Shown: piece by piece, positions 26,013 to 52,600 of the stretch | Layout: each line of letters begins with the position of its first letter | How positions within the stretch are numbered: position 1 is the stretch's first letter | Assembly (NCBI RefSeq): GCF_037975245.1 | Contig: NC_092562.1 | Location: 4,644,001-4,708,000 of the forward strand | Origin: Apostichopus japonicus | Lineage: Eukaryota; Echinodermata; Holothuroidea; Aspidochirotida; Stichopodidae | Direction: 5' to 3' | DNA length: 64,000 bases | Notes under the pieces: model-generated | Told to the model about the DNA's origin: nothing | The model's database searches: none | What the model saw: the letters and a program-made list of their open reading frames with translations, nothing else | Translations under genes and position numbers: made by a program

Positions 26013-26298
26013 CAAAGTGGCTATTCTTACGACTGTTCGTAAGAATAATTTCCGACTACGCATGCGCAGTTGCTATTTTTATGACAGGAGAACTATTTTT
26101 TACGACCAGGAGTAACAATAATTTCCAGTTAGGGTTAGTGTTAGGGTTAGGATTGGGGTTTAGGGTTAAAGTTAGGGTTAGTGTTAACCCTACTACATGC
26201 GCAGTTGCTTTATTTACTTTACTGCGCTTGAATTCGCCTTTGTCGTAAGGATAATTTATAAATAATTGTTACGACTAGTCGTAAGAATAGCCACGGCC
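26013..26298. mobile_element. MITE with 18-bp perfect inverted repeats, telomere-like core and 9-bp TSD
   Basis: GTGGCTATTCTTACGACT (26017-26034) and its exact complement (26277-26294) lie near the ends. AAATGAGAA flanks both sides (26004-26012, 26299-26307) as a 9-bp duplication. Four outer bases on each side do not match. The interior has degenerate TTAGGG repeats (about 26129-26190) and a directly repeated CATGCGCAGTTGCT. A 9-bp duplication recalls Mutator-like elements, but the superfamily is open. Confidence 0.8.
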
Positions 26299-26866
26299 AA
26301 ATGAGAAACCTTAAAAACCAGTTGTCCATCTGATGTCATTGAGCCCTTTGCTGAGATTTTATATATGCAATATAATCAAGATACTTGAAATGTGCAAACA
26401 TGTAATGAGCACTAGCAGTGTTGTGGCCTTTTAATTGCTGCAACAGGAATTGTGGGCTAACTTGTACATACGCTCTGGCCTAACTAGCTAAGTTTACTGA
26501 AGTGTCATTTTGCAATATGGACAACAGTGTAGACTACACAGACAAGTTTGTAATGATAGGCATAGCTAACATAGGACTATCCTGAGATAGAAATGTGATC
26601 ATGAACCTGTGCCCACGTTTCATGACCTTGCCTAACTTAGGTCTAACTTGTAAGGCCTACAGCTACAAGGGTAGAGTAGCCTAGGCCTAGGTCCCCTAAC
26701 CAGCCTAGGCTAATTCTAGGCCTAACTAAGGTCCACTATTTTTGTAGGCTAGCTTATGCCAAGAACTGTTGTGTGTTAGACATGTCCTTTGCAACAAACT
26801 ATTTGTTGTGGTTTAAAACACTGTATTCTCAACTTAAGAAATTTGTCTGAATATTTGCTTACTCAC

Positions 26867-26994
26867 ATATGCTTGACCTTCAGCCTTTCAAATTCAACAT
26901 GCAATGCAGCACGATTATCCCTGTCAGCTGCTGAGCTACTGTTATTGCCTCGGAGCTGCACGTTGATAACACCAGCGCATGTGAAGTTGGTCAT
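26867..26994 (-). CDS. Candidate first coding exon, unknown product
   Basis: On the minus strand an ATG at 26994 opens 42 codons plus 2 bases, beginning MTNFTCAGVINVQLRG and ending FERLKVKH. A strong donor, CATAT|GTGAGTAAG, follows (intron from 26866). The segment is richer in CpG and GC than its surroundings and has no low-complexity bias, so it reads like real protein. I do not recognise it and found no matching downstream exon, so gene extent and function are unknown. Confidence 0.38.
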
Positions 26995-26999
26995 ATCTG

Positions 27000-29505
<2,506 letters not shown>

Positions 29506-29609
29506 CTGACTCTGATTCTGACTCTGATTCTGATTCTGATGATGACTCAGATTCTGATTCTGATGATGACGATAATGATGATGATGATGACGACGACGAC
29601 GACGACGAC

Positions 29610-29657
<48 letters not shown>

Positions 29658-29661
29658 CATG

Positions 29662-29693
<32 letters not shown>

Positions 29694-29875
29694 CATGATG
29701 ATCATGATATTGATGATGATGACGATGAATAAAATGACGATGAATATGATGATTATGATTATGATTACGATCACAGTCACGATCACGGTAACGATTACGA
29801 TTACGTTTACGATTACGGTTACGGTTACGGTTAAGGTTATGATTATGATTTTGATTTTGATTATGATTATGATCT
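29506..29875. repeat. (GAT/GAC/GATTAC)n low-complexity array
   Basis: This is a compound microsatellite: TCTGAT-type hexamers, then a long GAT/GAC triplet run, then GATTAC/GGTTAC-type hexamers. Triplet periodicity leaves several frames open, giving runs of Asp/Ser, Met or Ile in different frames. These are artefacts of the repeat and not proteins. Confidence 0.95.
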
Positions 29876-30151
29876 CGAAACTTTTGCTCTTTGTTCGTGA
29901 TTATTATTTTGCAAAGAAACTTGACATGCTAATGGTTAACTAACTTGTGATTGAAGTTTACTACCAAGCAGCCACGTAGAGTTTTATACCAAAGCACCTC
30001 AGTATGGTTAATGGTATTGGTAGATCTATATTTGATTTTATTATGACAAACTCTCCTACATACCTAGATCAATTTATCAATGTAAGGTATTTGCACCAAC
30101 AGCCTTTATCCTCTTCATGAATCTATATAAGTTAGGATATTTATTCAAACC

Positions 30152-30455
30152 CAGTGGCGTAGGAAGGTACTTTTGAGTGTGGGGGGGGGGGCTGAAGACT
30201 GATGGCCGGTCTGGGAGAGGGGTCTAAGGGGAGGGGGTGTCCCCCTCCCCTTTGGAATTTTTTTTGCATTTCCAGGTGGCCTCAGATGCAATTTGGTGCA
30301 ATATAGCACACTTCACACTTGATCATTTATTGAGAAATGAAAAAGGGGTTTTCTGACTTGCGAAGCGGGGGGGGGGGGCGAAATGATACTTCCGCCCCCC
30401 ATATTTTTCACTGGGGGGGGGCTGGCGCCCCCAGCCCCCGGTTCCTACGCTCCTG
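30152..30455. mobile_element. Non-autonomous hAT-type element, 304 bp
   Basis: It begins CAGTGGCGTAGGAA and ends TTCCTACGCTCCTG. It is flanked by a perfect 8-bp duplication TTCAAACC (30144-30151, 30456-30463). The interior has G/C homopolymers and a GGGGAGGGGG...CCCCCTCCCC foldback also seen in the 33229-34237 element. No ORF. Confidence 0.88.
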
Positions 30456-30463
30456 TTCAAACC

Positions 30464-31490
30464 TACGCACGAAGTAAAGCTATCTGTTATTAGGTCTGTT
30501 TCTGTAACTGGCATATAGACGATCTCTTTAAATCATGCTGTGAATCTTTGTTTTTGACATTTTTGTTTTTCAACTTTTGGCCGCTCCCCAAGACGTCCAA
30601 ACATTCTCCTGGTATATATCCTTCCGCCTATCAGATCTTGTATTATTGAGGAAACACTATTTAAACGAAGAACAGAGAATTTTCTCTTTTCGAATACAGT
30701 TTGGTGTTAAAGTAGACATTTCCTGAATTACTTCAATACACTTCCGTTATAAGCAATTCTTGGTATGTGGTTCATTTGAATGTCTTCTTTACTGAATCCT
30801 TCAGGAGGTTCATAACCTTGCTATGAGGTAACTTGAGACATTTTAAGCTAAAGTTCAAAATTGTTATAATCTACATACACGGGTCGTGTGTTTCAAGTAG
30901 TCATGCAGGAAAAATGAAATAAATCTTTCTACGGAAACGTTAAGGTACCGTCGTTAGTTTTGAAAATATTCACGAAATTGATTTCCATTTTATTTGATTT
31001 ATATTTATCTATTCCATAATTTCTTGCATTTAAAAGAATGAATCGATGAATTGATAACTTGTTGTATCTTAGATAATATAAGGCATTTCAACATTTTCTT
31101 GAAAATAGTGAAAAATGATAAATCTATAATGACAATTCAACATTATATATTATTTTATTGACGCCACCGTTTTATGTTTAGAGAGATATTCATAATATTT
31201 AATTAAAACAGTATTTTTCATATTTTGCAGTTATATCATAAAAAGAAAAGGCATTTAATAATTTTGACACACTTACCGATCAATTCACAAACGTTTTGTT
31301 GAAAATTACTATTGACGTTGAAAGGCACTTTAGCACCTCCATAGTCTTCATTATAAACTTTCCTTTGTTATTTGTGGTTCTCAGAAGTTTGACCTTACCT
31401 CGTAAAAAAAAAAATAATACATCGCTGCCAACCTTCTTACATTAACGCTACATTTTCATTTAAGGCTTAACTCAGTTCAGTTGCAGAGAC
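30464..31490. other. AT-rich 5' flank of the receptor gene
   Basis: No coding signal. The sequence just before the receptor start includes an acceptor-like CAGTTGCAG ending at 31496, which could mark a 5'-UTR intron end. No confident TATA box or initiator can be assigned. Confidence 0.35.
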
Positions 31491-31532
31491 CAACTCATTG
31501 AATTATATACTAGTTAAAATTTTACTTATAAA

Positions 31533-44435
<12,903 letters not shown>

Positions 44436-47359
44436 ACTGACTGGGCTTATCACCTCAAAGGGGTCACGAACGTTGGTCGGTCTATTCTGAAGATATCGAG
44501 CATATTTTTGAATCGGTTCTGCCGCATTTACATTTTTCACTACCTTGCAATATAAGAACGTTTATTAAAAAATATGATGATATCACACCTTCTTCCTCCG
44601 TCAAGTTCATGCACATGTGACAACACAATGCAGGGCGTCGATCTGCTGGGTGGGGGGGGGGTGGGCGGGGAGAGACGGTCAGTGACCTACCCAACCCCAG
44701 AAAACGAATCAACGCTCCTGATTTTCAAAAATCATTAGATAAAAAAAATAGGAATCGAATGCAAATTCACTATAATGTTTAAACCATGTTCCACTGTATA
44801 AAGAAAAACAAAATTATGAAATATTCTGCTACATTCGGTTATGTGCAGGAGCCACACCAATGTTCAATGCTGCTACAATTGCCAACTGTCACGGTCGACA
44901 CTGCACCTGCGTAAAAGTCACTGCTGTCACATTTGTCCTGCTTGGTGCGGGCCCTAAATTATAAAAGAATTTAAATTGGGCAGAATGTGTTACACGTTTC
45001 GAAGATTTCCTGCCATTTTTTTTTCTGGCAAAACCATAATGCGAGAGCACACTAATTAGCAGTCGGCTGAGTGGTATGATGTTATTGAAAGCAAAAAGTC
45101 CCTGTACATGTTGCTTAACAACTTTTATATCATATAACTATGCGAAAACTGGACTTAATTGTGCGATGAAATGAAATAATTATCAAAATCATAACAATAA
45201 TAATACTAGACCAGACTAAAAAAAAAAAAAATGTAACAGTATGTAGATGTGAGTGTCAAAACTGCATGTAAATTTTCCAGGATAGGTATTTTATTCTCTT
45301 ACATATTATTCCATTTTCGGAGGTTTGTCAAAGCGCTGTTGCATATTCGATTGCCATTTTTTGGCCTTTACTAGGAAAAAGTATGGCCAGTGCCAAAGTA
45401 CTTTTTTCCGTAGCGTATTTGTAGATAAAGCATAAAATCTTTAACCAATCAAATATGTTATAGTATCGTTGCAACTTGCTATTAATGTACTACAAATAAA
45501 GAAATTCAATAAGGCAAGAATTACTTTCCGTTTTTCTCTGCGCCTCACATATATAATTAATTGTATTCCATTAAGCATGCCATTTCATGTTGCCTCCGTC
45601 TCTTTGGCTACGTAATAATGGAGGAATGTTCATGTTTTAATTTCCGAGTGTCGTACGTGTAGGAACGATCAACAATTATCACCCGAGAATGCAGGCTTTT
45701 GTCATATTTGGGACCATTTAGACTCTAAACCGATACTCGCCTGTCCTCCTCTCACATTCAAGAAAAATCAAGTGTCCAATCAGCTCATTGAACACTGAAC
45801 ATACTTATAAAACCATCGAGCTTCCTGCACTTAATTATCCAAGAACTCATTTAATTAAGGGTCCATTCACATGATGGCGTATCGAGCTGCAAGATTTCTA
45901 ATAAAAAGCGTTTTTTTAATTTTGTTATAACACTTGAGCATGTGTTTATTCATATTACCACAAATAAAATATTGACTCAATTTGCCTGTCGTGAATACTT
46001 AGTTGTCATAGCGACACCAAGCCTCTGTTTTCGTAGAGCGCTGTAAACCTGTGCACTAAAATTGCACACGAGAAAATACAACAGGTGTATGTCATATTAC
46101 CGTCGTCCGTACTACCAAAGCGTGCTAGGCTGACATGGTAACGTAATGTAATTCGTACTGCACCGAAGCCCCTTGAGTACTAGTTGGAACAAGGCAAGGG
46201 CTATTCTATTTTCGATCACTGATTTGAATACATGCCAAAAACAACTCTGTTGTCGATGAACTAGCTGTTTTGTAATGCTCACAGACCAGTGCCTTCTTCA
46301 TCTAATGTGAGGTTACAGTATTTTTCGAAGATAATTGCTACTGTGGTAAGGTCATTTTCACCCTTCAGAAATCAGTCATACCTAGGCTAGGCCTACTGTA
46401 CTATTCTAGTATAATGCCCAACTAACACTCAGTAAGACTGACTGGGTAACATTTAGCCTTGGTGCAAAGCCTTTGTTTAAATTATAGTAGCCTAGTATTT
46501 TAGCTTAATCAGTTGTAGTCTTAATCATTAGACTACGTAATAATAGTAGTAACCTTACGTTAAGCATAATGTGTGGTAATGACATTTTTATCATGACTAG
46601 GCCTAGTACGAACTTAATTGAAGAGCCAAAATGACCTTGGTGTAACAACACTGTCAGCAGTAGGGCCTAAATTGGCCAGGGCATATATGCAAAAGTCTGT
46701 AGGCTAGGCGTAAATTAGGCGACAATGCACTGAAACAGTGACTAAACCTTAGGCCTAAATGTGTAGTGAACTGGCTATTGTGATAATTACAGGTTGGGAC
46801 TCCCACCCAGTATCAGCAGGTACCATGTAGAGGGTAGTTTTGACAATAGCAGATCTTGTCCTCTGGCTGGATTAAAACAAAAGTAAGGCTACTGTATTGT
46901 AGTCTGTAGTAAAGGAAAAATTTTCAAGTTACCTTAAGTCATGCTACAACTTTTTTTCAAGTGTGCTCGAGGAGATCGAACAACTGTTACTAAATTCATC
47001 TCGTTCTGGAAAGATTAAATTTAGATTAGGTAAAATCCAATAATCTGTCCCTTATAATTGAGCATGAAACCTGGTAGTGGTATAAGACATAGATTCCATG
47101 GATGCATTGGAAATCTCCAGAGAAACTTTAGGCCTAAGAAACGATAAACTGTCCATAGAAATGTCCCCAGATTTTTTATGCACTCTCCTTGGAAATTCCC
47201 TGAATTTGTAAAATCTCAACTTAACTTGTCTGGACTAGAAACTGCTTGAATTTAAACTGATTTTTTTTACAACCACAAAATTAAGTCCATTCAATCATAA
47301 TCCACAGATATTTAAGGCAATCCAATTATATCCTGTATTTTAAACGGACACAACAGCAC
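44436..47359. other. 3' flank of the receptor gene and intergenic DNA
   Basis: It presumably holds the receptor 3' UTR. A G-rich string able to form a G-quadruplex lies at 44648-44670, and AATAAA at 45495. I searched by eye for tyrosine-kinase exons (GxGxxG, HRDLAARN, DFG) in the coding sense and saw none. TAGGCCT words are dense at 46380-46760. Confidence 0.5.
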
Positions 47360-48676
47360 TTAAAGGAATTGTCTGGTGGTAGGTTTTGATACATTGTCCT
47401 TGTAGTTATTATTTTTCTCTTTCTAACCATGTAAAAATTGTCTCCATTCGTCGTTTTCTTCTTTAAGAAATCTGGTTTTCAAATTCACCAGTTTCTCACC
47501 AAAAGTACCGTTTGTTCGAACACATCAATATGGTGATTGACGTAGTGCTTGCAAATAGGCAAAACAGGCGACTTGAAGATAGCACTCCAATTTCCGCAAC
47601 AAATACACTCTCACGTTTGTACACGCACAGGTGACCGCCTATTACATATAACGTACCTATCCCGAACGTTACAGCCTACCATGCCCAGTTGGTATACGTA
47701 TAGCGTTGCAAATAATGTACTCTGACACTCTAACCACAGTTCCTAAACTGTTCTTCGAAATAGCTGAAATAAAATTCACGGAATTAACAGTAAAAAGAAA
47801 CTTGAAAAGTATTCGTAACACCGAAAGATGAAACTTGGCGGAATCGATGTCAGAGCAGAATGTAGCACCGAGAAGCTTAGGCTTTGCAGAACTGTCCGAT
47901 TGTAAACGTTAGAGTAGCCTACCTGTACACGTGAATATTGTTGGAGCTGGATAGCGCGATGTACAAACAACGAAGAGTCTGCTGTTAAAACTTACCTTGA
48001 GTTACACAGAGACCACGAAACCACCGATCTACTTATTCTACTACATATATGGCGGCTTAAGGAGTTTTTTAAATCATAACTAATTTATAAGAAATTTCAC
48101 CTAAAATTAAGGAAGAAATTGATCGGAATAGATGTCAGAGCAGAATGTAGCAAGGAGAAGCTTAGGCTTCGCAGAACTGACCGATTATAAACGTTAGAGT
48201 AGCCTATATGTGAACATTCTTCGCGTTGGAGCTGGATAGCGCGATGTATAAACAACAAAGAGTCTGCTGTTAAAATTTATCTTGTGTTGCACAAAGACCA
48301 CGAAACCACCGATCAACTACGTATATGGAGTACAGCTTAAGGAGTTTTTGAAAACATATCTAATTTCTAAGAAATTTCACCGAAAATTAAGGAAGAAATT
48401 TATCTGTATACAAACACGTTTTTTGTTGTGATTACCGTATAGGTTCTGTACGGAGGGTGGGTTATGTGGCAATCTGCATTAGCATAGCTGACGTCACGTT
48501 CTGTACTGTTCAAATCATATTTGAAATGTCTATCCTTAACGATTAAAAAATCGTTTCTCTGTCAAACGCAACATTAGCGTTCTCATACTTGTTTCTCATA
48601 CAACATGTTTGGACTTTGGAAAATTATTTATCATTGTTTAAGGTAACTTCTTTGGGCCACCAGACAATTCTTGTAA
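47360..48676. mobile_element. TTAA-type non-autonomous element with internal tandem duplication
   Basis: GAATTGTCTGGTGG (47366-47379) and its exact complement (48657-48670) form inverted ends. The left end abuts TTAA (47360) and the right end GTAA, a possible decayed TTAA target-site duplication as in Kolobok or piggyBac-type elements. Inside, 47839-48123 is repeated at 48124-about 48410 (285-bp period, about 85-90 percent identity by eye). No transposase frame. Confidence 0.6.
47839..48410. repeat. 285-bp tandem duplication
   Basis: Two copies starting CGGAAT.GATGTCAGAGCAG at 47839 and 48124. Each ends in TAAGAAATTTCACC.AAAATT. Scattered substitutions and small indels show it is older than the 148-bp duplication at 24945. 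Confidence 0.88.
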
Positions 48677-49353
48677 GAATAAATAAATTGATTTGGTTAG
48701 ACTAATTTTTGGCTGCAAAGTAAGCAGTTTTACAAAGCAGCTTGATCGATGGGAAATATTTTACAGTGACTTTATTACCGTAGCATCATGGTCTTCAAAA
48801 TCAAATACTGTATTTTGAGAGAAGTATGTTATAATACAGGTAGTGACCCACTGAACAAGCCTGCAATAGGTTTGGTTAGATCACTTTGTTGCAATGTTTG
48901 CATACATTTCTACAAGCTACATATTTGATAGTTTTCCATATGTTTACGTTGCGATAAACCAATAGATGAAATGAAAGTGTCATAATCTGCATATGTTATC
49001 AGCATTGTATTGTATGTTTAATTCTCACAGCATATTTCTCCACAATTCTTATGAGATTTTGACCAGAAAGGAGATCATAACTTGTACATGTACATTATAC
49101 TGTATTCAGAGCACTGTTTGCCTACTCTAAAGGAAGTTTAACTTACATGTGTTTTAAAGCTACTCTGACTATTATCACTAATGGTAGATAGTTGTTAAAA
49201 GTTGTACTATGTAATTATCAGACATGTGTTATGTAATACAATGCAGACTAGAGTTGTTCAAAACTATATCTTGTCAACATCTTTGGTTTTCCCTTTTAGA
49301 CTGAAACCACTTATACGCAGAATTGTTTTGTCTTTCCCATTATCCTGTTACAG
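48677..49353 (+). other. Upstream region of the NACHT gene
   Basis: No repeat or coding signal. ATCCTGTTACAG ending at 49353 is a good acceptor 44 bases before the ATG. The start codon probably sits in the second exon, with a non-coding first exon further upstream. I could not locate the promoter. Confidence 0.4.
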
Positions 49354-49397
49354 CCTATTCGTGTCGTAGCATATAAGTCCTGTAGAAGGACTTCAAC

Positions 49398-49613
49398 ATG
49401 GGGTGCGGCTCATCCCAGTCCATGGCGGTTCCCTCGGGTTCCTCAGGCTACAAATATGTGGTAGAGAGAACTTGGGAGAAAGTAGACAACACTCTGGATA
49501 AAGGCAAGAAGTCCAAAATTGTTGTGACTAGGTCTGGTTGGAAGACAGTGCGGATATTTGTGTCATCGACATTCAAGGACTTTCACGCGGAGAGAGAAGT
49601 CTTGGTCAAAGAG
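49398..49613 (+). CDS. NACHT gene exon 1: acylation signal, start of DUF4062
   Basis: Residues 1-72, phase 0 donor GAG|GTCAGC. Gly2 and Cys3 with Ser5/Ser6 fit N-myristoyltransferase and palmitoylation rules. IFVSSTFKDFHAERE is the DUF4062 hallmark. ATG 49398 is the first in frame. Confidence 0.9.
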
Positions 49614-52600
49614 GTCAGCATTTACTGTACATATCACTTATGTTAAGTAGGTCAATTATGTTTATGCTCTTAAAGTCTGGATTATTATTTAATAAGTGTA
49701 ATTAAGCCATTAATAATTACGTGTAACGATTCTGTTAATTCTGTTTTACAGTTGTTTCGAGGTAAAAAAATAAGACCTGAGCCGAAATTTAATTATGATG
49801 AGACAGACATTGCAAGAAGAGATAAAATGGAATGAATGATGCTTTTAAAAGATTTGAAGAACTTTTACTAATGTATTTGGGATATGAATCTCGCTGTTGT
49901 AAGTCAGCACCAAACAGTGTGAAATAGTGCTGTGACTAAGAATCATGATTACAGTACAAGGTGAGGAAGTGACTGGCAAACCAGGGAAAACTTGGTGTCA
50001 AAAGGGTACAGTTTAATGACAGGATAAATGCTTGACTTAAAAAACAGCACAGAGTGTTGAGTACCCCCCCCCCCACTGCTGCTACCATTACAAAATGTGT
50101 TGATCTAGTGCTGCAGAGTGGGGTGTCCTTTTTAACATGGACTGTCAGACTGTCCTGTGTATCATGAATGTATGTATGTATGTATTTTTAAACCATATAA
50201 CCAGTGGTGTACGTTTTAGCACACCAGCTGGGTTATAGGGATACATTTTCAAGGGACAGACAAAATATGTGTTTACCAACTGAAATATGATAATCTTAAA
50301 AGATGATTATAACAATATAAATTCTTTTAGTGGAATTGCAAAATTGACAACATTGCTGTAATTATCAAAGACAATAAACTACAAGTAATTAATCAAAAAA
50401 AAAACAAGTGAGGTCAAATCCAAAATATTGATTATTTTTCCAGGAGTAGTGGACTCTGTTTTGCATTTTGAACAATGCGAGCAGCTCTGTATTAAATTAA
50501 ACACACAAGTTATGAAAGGTTGTATACGTTTGCAAATTACCAACACTCCCTTAGTATACTGTTCTTGCACAAACCTTGTATCCCAATGACCAAGTCACCT
50601 GGACAACTGCATGTTTAATCCCTCTGTCTTCTGGTAAAAAATGAACTGATGTTTAAATTTCTTCCTTTACATTTTTGCTTTCAGGTATTTCCAGACTTGA
50701 GACAGTGGTGTGAAAAGAGGAGATTACATTTAATAGAGTGTGACCTTAGATGGGTAAGAAAGGGAAACATTCCATGTTTTTACATCATTTTTGTCTTTAA
50801 TACTGTCTTTGCAAGGCTGCAAGTGAAGTTTTGAAGTGTAGCATCTGCTGCATTGCAAACTATACAAAAGCACAATATATAGTAACATTAAGTAATGTAA
50901 GACATGTTATGTTATGTCATATAAGAATACTTGCCATCAATCTTATAAGGTTTTGCCTAAATATCTTGAAGTTTAGAGTAAGTTTTTCTTGTCTTTGAAT
51001 GGCGTGATTTCCTTCTCTTCTTTTAGACTTACCCGTATTTTCTATAATAGAAGACATACAAGGGTTTAGAAATGTGATATCAAATTATCGATAAGTCTGC
51101 AAGTTTACCTTCGTACTAATTCTAAATGTCTAATTTATTTCATAGCCTCAGATTTTGTTTTTATTTTAATGCCCGACTGCCCGCTCCTTCCCAACCCACT
51201 TGAAAGAAAATAGTTAGTGAAAGAACTTGACTTGTTTATCAATTTCAATCAGTATCAATTTCCTTATTTGAGCTTCTTTTGACATATAACTAATACAGGG
51301 TGTTCCTAAAGATACTACCACAGAAGAAACGTTAAGGATGTGCCTCGGTGAAATCGATCGCTGCTATCAAGACAACATCATGCCTTTCTTTCTGAACCTG
51401 ACCAGGTAAGATGCTTTATTTACCGAGTGAAGTCTGGTTGACTATTTCATGCCTATCTGAGCATCTTTTCATGACCTCATGTAAACAAGAGACTGCTTAG
51501 ATGTGGGAGGGGCAAGAAGTACGTGTTCATTGCAATCCAAAATCTTGTGAGGATCTTTCCAATTATCTGCCATATTTTGCTTTAAATCAAGTCTGAAATA
51601 TTTGAACTAGAAAATATCTTCAGGTCCACTGTGAGAGAACCTCAGGGGTGACATGATTGTAAACAATGATGCTGTTCTGGACAGGAGCAAGCACCCTACA
51701 CTTGCATGTTTCTCAAATTGTCCACATCTACAGTAGCTAAATAGAATTGGAGGAATGCGTTAATAATTTTCCCGATTTGAGCTTAGTTATGATTTACTTC
51801 CCATAAGACTAAAATGTAAGTTTCTGTGATTTGATTGGTTGGTTTGAAAGCATCATTCAGATTATGACAAAGCACACTCCTCTCTGATCATCAATAACAG
51901 TGAAAGATGCGGTTGGATCCCTGCTACCAATGACGTATCTCCATCACTGGCCAAAGAGTATCGCTGGATCCAGGGTTTGTCCGTGACCGAGATGGAGATT
52001 CTCCATGGAGCTTACCGGAGGGATAATCCTAACTGTAAGTACATGAAACCAGTAGCATCGTTAAAGGGTTGAGAGTTTGGCTTAGGCCCGGAGGCCAGGG
52101 GTGGGGGATGGGCAAGGGAGGAGGGGCCATGGAGTCAAGGCAGGGGTAGAAGCTGTAGTAGAATTCCGTTCAGCTGCAGTGTCCATTGGTGTTTCTAGTG
52201 ACATCGTTAAGTGACAGTGTATAAATTGTACCCTCTGTATATGGGAATGATTTTTTTATTATTCACAATTCTTATTGAAGAAGTTAAAACTTGGAAATCT
52301 GAATCTACTGATTTTTTTAGCAAATTGTCATATGGAATGATTCATATCACAAAAATGAACCTCAGTAATGATAATATCTACTAAATTGAATGATAAAATT
52401 TAATTGTTTTCTGTTGAAAAAGTCCAAATTTGAATCATACTTTATATTTTAATATACATCTAATTCATCCACAGCTCTTTTCATGATCCGGAAATCTGAT
52501 TTCCTGTCGTCCGTACCAGCAGAGTACGAGAGCGACTTCTTAGATCCTAATCCCATCGCTTGTCACAAGCTGGAGTATCTCAAGACAATGCTGCAACAGA

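Noticed and set aside
44436-49350. Search for tyrosine-kinase exons that would make a complete Tie receptor
   Set aside because: No kinase motifs were recognisable by eye in the plus-strand frames.
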